Assembly (NCBI GenBank): GCA_016789625.1
Contig: JAEUQS010000718.1
Span: forward strand, 1 to 11,191
DNA length: 11,191 nucleotides
Direction: 5' to 3'
Origin: Acidobacteriota bacterium
GTDB lineage: Bacteria > Acidobacteriota > Thermoanaerobaculia > UBA5066
The notes beneath the pieces were generated by a model. That model was not told where the DNA came from and made no database searches. It worked only from the letters and a program-made list of their open reading frames with translations. This document shows, piece after piece, positions 5,512 through 11,191 of this stretch. The translations under genes were made by a program, and so were the position numbers. Position 1 is the stretch's first letter. Each line of letters begins with the position of its first letter.

Positions 5512-5859
5512 ATGACCGAGATCCAGACCGAGGGTGAGAACGAGAGCCTTGTGGCCGCGGACGAGAGCTGGTCCGCCCTGAAGGGCGTGGAAAGCGAATC
5601 CGAGGCCGCCATCCTCATGGGGTTCCTCGAGAGCCACGAGATTCCGGCGCGCCTCCTGGACAAGAGCTCTCGCGAGTTTCCGGCTCCCGATGACGAAGAG
5701 CTCACCGCCATGGAGGTCAGCGTCCCGGCGTCGCGCCTCGAAGAGGCGCGGGCCGTCCTCGCGCAGCACGAGAAGGCGTTCGTGGACTCCCCCGAGGGTG
5801 CGGAAACCGTGATCACCGACGACGGCGAGACGCCCCTTCCCAAAGACGGCGAGGAGTGA
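5512..5859 (+). CDS. DUF2007-type (putative signal-transducing) small cytoplasmic protein
   Basis: The protein is 115 residues, starting at ATG 5512 with GGAG 8 nt upstream. The central region (~24-85) has the order expected for the DUF2007 domain: 'ESEAAILMGFLESHEIPARLLD', a loop, then 'MEVSVPASRLEEARAVLAQ'. That is a helix-strand-(loop)-strand-helix ferredoxin-like half in which a helix senses 'which of two states' and a valine-rich strand precedes the last helix. The N and C termini are acidic and probably disordered. No membrane segment or signal peptide is present. It is 31 bp after the small membrane-protein gene and may share its transcript. The function of DUF2007 is not established; the 'signal transducing' label in databases is a guess. 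Confidence 0.75.
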   Translation: MTEIQTEGENESLVAADESWSALKGVESESEAAILMGFLESHEIPARLLDKSSREFPAPDDEELTAMEVSVPASRLEEARAVLAQHEKAFVDSPEGAETVITDDGETPLPKDGEE

Positions 5860-5893
5860 TCCTGCGCACGGCGGGTGGGCGCACGTCCGCCGG

Positions 5894-5899
5894 TAGAAT
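5894..5899 (+). promoter_or_regulatory. Possible -10 box (TAGAAT) of the kinase gene
   Basis: TAGAAT (5 of 6 to TATAAT) in the context GTAGAATGCTG lies 30 nt before the TTG at 5930 and predicts a ~24-nt leader. Nearly the same string, GTAGAATTTTG, precedes the secreted repeat-protein gene. No -35 match is seen. Confidence 0.4.
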
Positions 5900-5929
5900 G
5901 CTGGGCTTGCAGGGTTCGAAGGCCCGCGG

Positions 5930-7648
5930 TTGAGCACGTCGAGAATCGGCCGGTACGAGATCATCCGCGTCCTCGGCAAGGGCGCGATGGGGCTCGTCTA
6001 TCTGGCCCGCGACCCGCAGATCGAACGCGACGTCGCGCTCAAGACCGTGAGGTTCGACGGACCGAGCCACAGCTTCAAGATCGACGAGGCCAAGGCGCGC
6101 TTCCTGAAGGAAGCGAAGATCTCGGGCCGGCTCCAGCATCCCCACATCGTCACGGTGTTCGACGTCGGCGAAGACCAGGGAACCCTGTATCTCGCGATGG
6201 AATACGTACCGGGGGGGAGTCTCGCGCAGCGCCTCGTCGACGGGCCGCCCCTTCCCGTGGAAGAGAAGATCCGCATCGTGGCCGAGGTCGCGCACGCGCT
6301 CGGGCATGCGCACGAGCGGGGGGTGCTGCACCGGGACGTGAAGCCGGCGAACATCCTGCTCACACCGTCGCTCGCGGCCAAGGTGACCGACTTCGGGATC
6401 GGAAAGCTCCTCACGGGAGATACGGACCTCACGTCCACGGGGCAGATGGTGGGCTCTCCCGCCTACATGTCGCCCGAGCAGATCCGGGGCGAGAAGCTCG
6501 ACGTGAGAAGCGACATCTTCAGCCTCGGCGTCGTGCTCTACCAGGTGCTCACGGGCCGCAAGCCGTTCCCCGCCGAGACGCTCACGACGCTCGTCTACCA
6601 GGTGCTCAACGAGGAGCCCGAAGACCCCACGGTCTACGCCCCCGACGTTCCCCCGGAGCTCATTCCGGTGATCCGGCGTTGCCTCGCCAAGAAGCGGGAC
6701 TCGCGCTACTCCGACGCGGCCGAGCTGGCGGCGGAGCTGGGCGAGCTGGTCGGCTTCTCGCCGGTCATGGCGACCTCGGCTCTCTCGGAGAGCAAGGTAG
6801 GTCGCGCGCGCCGGCTCATGTCGGCGTCGGGCTCGACGCCCAAGCCGAACCTCCCGGACTCGGGCGAGACGCGGAGCAGCTCGGCGGAGGGCGAGGTCGC
6901 GGCGACGCGAGGGACCTCCGAGGCCACGACGGAGCGCATGGAGCGCATGGATCCCACGGGGGCGACGCGCAACACGCCGGCGCCGCCGCCCCCTCCCGTG
7001 ACCGCCGGGGGCGCGGCCTCGAAAAAACCTCTCCTCGCGGGGGTGGCGCTCCTGGTCGCCGCCGTTGCGGTCGGGATCGTGGTGATGAACCGCAATTCCG
7101 CTCCGCCCGTGGATCCGCAGCCCACGCCGGTTCCGCTGCCGACGGCGGTGCCCCAGCCCACCGAAGTGCCGACGCCCGCGCCGGAGGCCACCGTCGTTCC
7201 GGTGGCGTCTCCCAGCGTCGTCGTCCCGGCCGTGACCCCCACCGAGCCCGCGACGGGCTCGCCCACGCCCACGAAGCGGCCCGCGCCGAAGCGGGCGACG
7301 CCGACGGTGGTGGTCGCGGTTCCCGTTCCGCCCACGGCAACCCCCGCCACGACCTCGCTGCGCGTGAAGCTCACGACCCCGATCCAGAAGGGGCTGCTGC
7401 TCGTCGCGGCGGGCGGGAGGCAGGTGCTCCGCAAGGAGGTCGATTTCGGCAAGGGCTCTTCGGGCGGCAGCATGGACACGGCGATCACGCTGCCCTCGGG
7501 AGAGACGGAGATCAACGTGACGTTCTCGCGCACCGACAAGACGGCCGCGGCCTCGGGAGGCAGCGTCCGCGCCGCCCTCTCGGGCGGTGAGCGCCGGCTC
7601 ACGGTCACGGTCGACGAAGAGGGCAAGCTCCGGATCGGACTCGACTAG
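5930..7648 (+). CDS. Transmembrane Ser/Thr protein kinase (PknB/Hanks type) with Pro/Thr-rich linker and C-terminal sensor-like domain
   Basis: The protein has 572 residues with TTG start (residue 1), chosen because the kinase domain begins at residue 7 (GRYEI) and no better in-frame start precedes it. The kinase motifs are all intact: G-loop GKGAMGLVY (16-24), ATP-binding Lys K38 in VALK, catalytic HRDVKPAN with H134/R135/D136, D154-F-G, and an activation loop with several Thr/Ser ending GSPAYMSPEQ. SDIFSLGVVLYQVLTGRKPF follows. After ~280 comes a ~85-residue Ser/Thr/Pro-rich juxtamembrane region, then a single hydrophobic helix (367-386). Next is an extracytoplasmic Pro/Thr/Val-rich stretch (~390-475), and finally a ~95-residue beta-rich module that could be PEGA-like (uncertain). 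The topology is kinase inside, sensor outside. This is a signalling kinase that phosphorylates Ser/Thr on unknown targets. The cupin gene starts 34 bp after its stop. Confidence 0.93.
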   Translation: MSTSRIGRYEIIRVLGKGAMGLVYLARDPQIERDVALKTVRFDGPSHSFKIDEAKARFLKEAKISGRLQHPHIVTVFDVGEDQGTLYLAMEYVPGGSLAQRLVDGPPLPVEEKIRIVAEVAHALGHAHERGVLHRDVKPANILLTPSLAAKVTDFGIGKLLTGDTDLTSTGQMVGSPAYMSPEQIRGEKLDVRSDIFSLGVVLYQVLTGRKPFPAETLTTLVYQVLNEEPEDPTVYAPDVPPELIPVIRRCLAKKRDSRYSDAAELAAELGELVGFSPVMATSALSESKVGRARRLMSASGSTPKPNLPDSGETRSSSAEGEVAATRGTSEATTERMERMDPTGATRNTPAPPPPPVTAGGAASKKPLLAGVALLVAAVAVGIVVMNRNSAPPVDPQPTPVPLPTAVPQPTEVPTPAPEATVVPVASPSVVVPAVTPTEPATGSPTPTKRPAPKRATPTVVVAVPVPPTATPATTSLRVKLTTPIQKGLLLVAAGGRQVLRKEVDFGKGSSGGSMDTAITLPSGETEINVTFSRTDKTAAASGGSVRAALSGGERRLTVTVDEEGKLRIGLD

Positions 7649-7682
7649 TGGTGTGGCTCCGCCCCTCTGGGGCTACGCACCT

Positions 7683-8042
7683 GTGAAGGTTTCCCTGGAG
7701 GCGGGGTTCGCGTCGTTCGCCGAGCATTGGCGGCCCAAGGTCGCCGCCGAGCTGAACGGTCAGGAGCTGAAGCTCGTGAAGATCCAGGGCACGTTCCCCT
7801 GGCACTCCCACGCGGACGCCGAGGAGATGTTCCTCGTGCACCGGGGGCGCATGCGCGTGGAGTTCGAGACGCAGGTCGTGGAGCTCGGCCCGGGTGAGCT
7901 CGTCGTCGTGCCGCGCGGCGTCGTCCACCGCACGGCGGCCGACGAGGAAGCCGAGGTTCTGATCTTCGAGCCCGCCGAGACCCGCAACACGGGCGACCTC
8001 GAGGACCCCGTCTTCACCGCTCCCAACGGCGTCAAAATCTGA
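7683..8042 (+). CDS. Small single-domain cupin, metal-binding
   Basis: The protein is 119 residues from GTG 7683; an earlier in-frame GTG at 7653 would add 10 residues. The conserved start of the family (x-V-x-L-x-x-x-F.....E-x-W-x-P-K) favours 7683. Cupin motif 1 is clear: H41-S-H43-A-D-A-E47-E48 followed six residues later by G55. Motif 2 is PGELVVVPRGVVH with H82. The metal site would be H41, H43, E48, H82. It belongs to a widespread group of small cupins ('ELNGQ..KL.K..G.F.WH.H...DE.F.V..G') ending 'FEPA.T.NTGD' whose reaction is unknown. A hairpin-rich interval follows. The location next to the kinase may mean co-transcription but does not assign a role. Confidence 0.85.
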   Translation: MKVSLEAGFASFAEHWRPKVAAELNGQELKLVKIQGTFPWHSHADAEEMFLVHRGRMRVEFETQVVELGPGELVVVPRGVVHRTAADEEAEVLIFEPAETRNTGDLEDPVFTAPNGVKI

Positions 8043-8049
8043 ATTGGCT

Positions 8050-8081
8050 CCCGGGGGTTTCTCGATCCCCCCGGAGACCGA
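8050..8081 (+). repeat. Repeated stem-loop element, copy 2 (just 3' of the cupin gene)
   Basis: CCGGGGG (8051-8057) pairs with CCCCCGG (8068-8074) across loop TTTCTCGATC, starting 8 nt after the cupin stop. The core 8053-8072 is identical in inverted orientation to 2034-2053, and GGAGACCGA (8073-8081) continues the match. The third stem pair is C-G here and T-A in copy 1, a compensatory change. A run of five A (8081-8085) follows; it is not a T tract, so termination efficiency is unclear. Confidence 0.7.
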
Positions 8082-8114
8082 AAAAGGCGAGCTCAGCGAG
8101 CGGAGCGGAAGGGC

Positions 8115-8142
8115 CAGGGAAACCCATGACTGGGTTTCCCTG
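8115..8142. terminator. Perfect 12-bp hairpin between convergent genes
   Basis: CAGGGAAACCCA (8115-8126) and TGGGTTTCCCTG (8131-8142) are exact reverse complements with a 4-nt TGAC loop. TAAATTT follows on the plus strand, so it can end the kinase/cupin transcript. On the other strand, toward the cNMP-domain gene's 3' end, no T tract is present. It lies 6 bp before the stop of the minus-strand gene. Confidence 0.7.
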
Positions 8143-8148
8143 TAAATT

Positions 8149-9087
8149 TCAGAACGGCCCTGCGATGACGCGGAACGCGGCCGCCTTGTGGATGGCTTCC
8201 TCGTGGCGGCGGGAGAGCGCGATCGTGATGCCCGCCAGCAGGGGAGCGCCCGCGGGGTCGCCCGTCTCCAGCAGCTTGCGGAAGACGTGCCTCGAGAGCA
8301 CGTAGACGAGCGCGGGACCCTCGTGGGCGAAGACGTCGGCCGAGCGCGGGGCGTCGTCGATGAGGGCCATCTCGCCCACGATCTCGCCCGCGTTGAGGAT
8401 CGCGAGGGCCTCCTCGCCGACGCCGGGAATGCGGATCGAGACCCGGAGCCGCCCCTCCGCGAGGAGGAACGCGGCGTCGCCCGTGGTGCCCGCCTTCACG
8501 AGGACCTCCGTCGCGTCGAGGTGCCGCGCCTGGAGGCCGAGGTCGGGCAGACCGCTCGGGTTGAGCCCCGCGGCGTCGAAGAGGTCGTAGACCTTCGCGA
8601 GGTCGATCTCCACGGCCTTGCCCGCCGCCTTGAACTCGCCCGAGTCGCGCACGGTGTCCTTCACGCGCGACGTGAGCGAATCGAAGAACTTCGTCATCGC
8701 GTCGTTCGTCTCGCGCACGTGCGTCACGATGCTCGCGAGCGCGAGCCTCCGGAACGCCTGGCCGCGGGGCGAGGGATCGAAGAGGAGCGCGTGCGCTTCC
8801 CCGGAGGGGAGCACGGCCGCCGCGGCGCCGGGTGAGGGCTGGAGGCGCGTGAGGCCGGGCGCCCCACCGAACGCGCGCCGGAGGTTCACCACCACGGGCG
8901 CCTCGAGACTCGCGACGGGGTGCGGGCCGAACGGCGTCTCGGCCGCGAGGGTCGCCGAGCCGCCGATGAGGATGTACACCTCGGCGGGGAAGTCGGGCGT
9001 GTCGAGGATCTGCTCGTCACCCTGGAACGTGCGATGAGCGAGGCCCTCGGTGAGGACGTTGAGATCCGATTCGCGTGAGGACGACAT
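8149..9087 (-). CDS. Cyclic-nucleotide-binding (CNB/Crp-like) domain protein without DNA-binding domain
   Basis: This protein of 312 residues starts at ATG 9087. The C-terminal part (~185-290) is a clear CNB domain: a 'AEGRLRVSI..' strand pair, then the phosphate-binding cassette G234-E-I-V-G238-E239-M-A-L-I-D-D-A-P-R248-S249-A, with the Arg and Glu that contact cyclic nucleotides. The N-terminal ~100 residues (EVYILIGGSATLAAE..) look like a second, degenerate CNB fold lacking the cassette. The middle ~80 residues are helical. No helix-turn-helix, GAF, kinase or cyclase domain follows, so the output is unknown; it may be a regulatory subunit that acts through a partner. It is divergent from gcvT (69-bp gap). 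No Shine-Dalgarno is visible. Confidence 0.82.
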   Translation of the reverse strand: MSSSRESDLNVLTEGLAHRTFQGDEQILDTPDFPAEVYILIGGSATLAAETPFGPHPVASLEAPVVVNLRRAFGGAPGLTRLQPSPGAAAAVLPSGEAHALLFDPSPRGQAFRRLALASIVTHVRETNDAMTKFFDSLTSRVKDTVRDSGEFKAAGKAVEIDLAKVYDLFDAAGLNPSGLPDLGLQARHLDATEVLVKAGTTGDAAFLLAEGRLRVSIRIPGVGEEALAILNAGEIVGEMALIDDAPRSADVFAHEGPALVYVLSRHVFRKLLETGDPAGAPLLAGITIALSRRHEEAIHKAAAFRVIAGPF

Positions 9088-9098
9088 GAGTCAGGTGG

Positions 9099-9129
9099 AT
9101 TATGCCTTCGCCCCTTTTCGCGGTGTCAC
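9099..9129 (-). promoter_or_regulatory. Possible promoter of the CNB-domain gene, giving a near-leaderless mRNA
   Basis: On the minus strand GTGACA (9129-9124, 5 of 6 to TTGACA) and CATAAT (9104-9099, 5 of 6 to TATAAT) are separated by 19 nt. The -10 ends 11 nt before the ATG at 9087, so a start 6-7 nt downstream would leave only ~4-5 nt of leader. Confidence 0.4.
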
Positions 9130-9156
9130 ACGCCCTGCTATCGTCCTCTCCATTCC

Positions 9157-10269
<1,113 letters not shown>

Positions 10270-10277
10270 AAGGTCTT

Positions 10278-10284
10278 AGGGAGG
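10278..10284 (+). promoter_or_regulatory. Shine-Dalgarno AGGGAGG of gcvH
   Basis: AGGGAGG in the 20-bp gcvT-gcvH gap sits 5 nt before ATG 10290. It decides the gcvH start: the same frame is open far upstream inside gcvT, but that part is out-of-frame shadow. Confidence 0.85.
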
Positions 10285-10289
10285 ATTCG

Positions 10290-10682
10290 ATGAGCGCGTA
10301 TCCGGACGACAGGTATTACTCACTCAGCCACGAATGGGTTCGTGTCGAAGGCGACAACGCCACGATCGGAATCACCGACCACGCTCAGAAGGAGCTCGGT
10401 GAGGTCGTGATGGTGAACCTGCCCGGCGTGGGCGACCTCTTCGACGCCGACCAGGAGTTCGGCACCATCGAGTCGGTGAAGGCCGTCTCGGAGCTCTTCC
10501 TGCCCGTCGCGGGCGAGATCCTCGAGGTCAACGCGACGCTGGCCGAGGAGCCCAACGCGGTGAACGAGGATCCCCACGGCGACGGCTGGCTCGTGCGCAT
10601 CAAGATGGCCTCCGACGTCGAGCTCGAGGGCCTCATGAAGGTCGCCGACTACGAGAAGTTCCTCGAGGAAGAGGCCAAGTAG
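10290..10682 (+). CDS. gcvH: Glycine cleavage system H protein (lipoyl carrier)
   Basis: The protein is 130 residues, the usual length. The lipoyl-binding loop G58-T-I-E-S-V-K64-A-V-S-E contains K64, the lysine that carries the lipoyl group shuttling between P, T and L proteins. SLSHEWVRVEGDNATIGITDHAQ at the N-terminus and 'NEDPHGDGWLVRIKM' near the C-terminus are family signatures, as is the terminal YEKFLEEE. The product would be a soluble cytoplasmic protein. It depends on lipoylation by enzymes not in the window. Confidence 0.97.
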   Translation: MSAYPDDRYYSLSHEWVRVEGDNATIGITDHAQKELGEVVMVNLPGVGDLFDADQEFGTIESVKAVSELFLPVAGEILEVNATLAEEPNAVNEDPHGDGWLVRIKMASDVELEGLMKVADYEKFLEEEAK

Positions 10683-10719
10683 GGGAGACATCCTCCCCCG
10701 AATCCCCAACGGAGAGTTT

Positions 10720-10757
10720 GGGTGGCGTCTCCGCGGGCCACCCGCGCAGCGGACGCC
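10720..10757 (+). promoter_or_regulatory. Self-complementary leader region just before the gcvPA ribosome-binding site
   Basis: Two alternative foldings exist in the 86-bp gcvH-gcvPA gap. Fold A pairs GGGTGGC (10720-10726) with GCCACCC (10737-10743). Fold B pairs GGCGT (10724-10728) with ACGCC (10753-10757) and encloses a 6-bp hairpin CGCGGG/CCCGCG (10732-10737 with 10741-10746). The folds share bases and exclude each other; fold B ends at the base before GGAAAGGG (10758-10765), the gcvPA ribosome-binding site. A smaller hairpin GGGGAG/CTCCCC (10682-10698) overlaps the gcvH stop. Confidence 0.4.
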
Positions 10758-10768
10758 GGAAAGGGTCC

Positions 10769-11191
10769 ATGCGCTACATACCCCACAGCCCCGAGGAGCG
10801 AGCCCAGCTGCTCGCTGCCGTGGGCGCCGCCTCGATCGACGACCTCTTCGCCACCGTCCCTCACGAGGTCTATCGCACCACGCCCCCCGATCTCCCGCCC
10901 CCCGCGAGCGAGCTCGAGGTGCGGCGCGACCTGGGGGCCCTCGCCGCCCGGAACGCGAACCTCTCGGATTACGCGTCGTTCCTCGGCGGGGGCCTCTACT
11001 CGCACCACTCGCCGGCCTTCGTGTCGCAGCTCCTCACGCGCGGCGAGTTCCTCACGGCGTACACGCCGTACCAGCCCGAGGTCTCGCAGGGCACGCTGAC
11101 GGCCATCTACGAGTTCCAGTCGCACATCGCGCTCCTCACGGAGATGGACGTCGCGAACGCCTCGATGTACGAGGGCGCCTCGGCCATGGTC
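10769..11191 (+). CDS. gcvPA: Glycine dehydrogenase (decarboxylating) subunit 1, N-terminal third; 3' end outside window
   Basis: 141 residues are present in the window, starting at ATG 10769 with GGAAAGGG upstream. The opening MRYIPHSPEERAQLLAAVG and later TPYQPEVSQGTLTAIYEFQS and MDVANASMYEGAS are diagnostic of the alpha subunit (GcvPA/subunit 1) of the split P-protein, which with GcvPB decarboxylates glycine onto the lipoyl arm of GcvH using pyridoxal phosphate. Full subunits are ~440-450 residues, so about two-thirds lies beyond the edge; gcvPB (with the PLP Lys) should follow. Confidence 0.95.
   Translation, partial: MRYIPHSPEERAQLLAAVGAASIDDLFATVPHEVYRTTPPDLPPPASELEVRRDLGALAARNANLSDYASFLGGGLYSHHSPAFVSQLLTRGEFLTAYTPYQPEVSQGTLTAIYEFQSHIALLTEMDVANASMYEGASAMV

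Noticed and set aside
5875..7590. A second 571-codon plus-strand frame overlapping the kinase gene
   Set aside because: It is the +1-type shadow of the kinase, Arg/Gly/Ala-rich and motif-free, while the kinase frame has every catalytic motif.
9088..9156. Glycine riboswitch upstream of gcvT, the usual place for one
   Set aside because: The interval is only 69 bp, lacks GGAGAG and GCCGAAGG motifs, and is pyrimidine-rich just before the ATG.

Overview
The window is a GC-rich (very roughly two-thirds G+C), gene-dense stretch of a bacterial chromosome. It carries 12 protein genes that I accept (two cut by the window edges) and one tRNA gene. The mix is a Pro/Thr-rich transmembrane Ser/Thr kinase, DUF883, a beta-CASP metallohydrolase, YihY, a split glycine decarboxylase (gcvPA type) and weak -10-like boxes of the form TAGAAT in an otherwise GC-rich background. 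This is compatible with Acidobacteriota (for example Thermoanaerobaculia-like) or a neighbouring deep GC-rich phylum. The phylum is an inference from gene content only and could be wrong.

Layout. Positions 1-657 (+) hold the C-terminal part of a C45-type Ntn-hydrolase with a TPR-like tail. Positions 664-1083 (-) encode a small four-helix membrane protein that converges on it. Positions 1156-1938 (+) encode a secreted protein made of a signal peptide plus six exact 40-residue tectonin-like repeats. A terminator hairpin, a repeated stem-loop element and a tRNA-Ala(CGC) on the minus strand follow. Upstream of the tRNA on the same strand are yihY (2203-3444) and a beta-CASP metallohydrolase gene (3441-4829), joined by a 4-base stop/start overlap. 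Divergent from these is a plus-strand cluster: a DUF883/ElaB-type membrane-anchored protein (4891-5187), a small membrane protein overlapping it by one base (5187-5480), and a DUF2007-type protein (5512-5859). Next come a transmembrane Ser/Thr protein kinase (5930-7648) and a small cupin (7683-8042). A convergent interval (8043-8148) contains a second copy of the stem-loop element and a perfect 12-bp hairpin. A cyclic-nucleotide-binding-domain protein (8149-9087, -) is divergent from a glycine cleavage operon, gcvT-gcvH-gcvPA (9157 to the right edge).

How genes work together. GcvT (aminomethyltransferase), GcvH (lipoyl carrier) and GcvPA (half of the P-protein) form the glycine cleavage system; gcvPB is expected just past the right edge. 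MBL and YihY are probably co-translated. DUF883 and its 1-bp-overlapping neighbour look like an envelope or ribosome-tethering pair. The kinase and cupin are adjacent with a 34-bp gap, but a functional link is not shown by sequence.

No CRISPR array, phage, transposase or defence island is visible, and most of the window is ordinary housekeeping DNA. The least ordinary items are: (i) the alternating A/B six-repeat secreted propeller; (ii) a stem-loop with an identical 10-nt loop placed 8-9 nt after the 3' ends of both tRNA-Ala and the cupin gene, with a compensatory base-pair change between the two copies; (iii) three genes whose only -10-like box lies so close to the ATG that the mRNA would be leaderless; and (iv) mutually exclusive hairpins ending exactly at the gcvPA ribosome-binding site.
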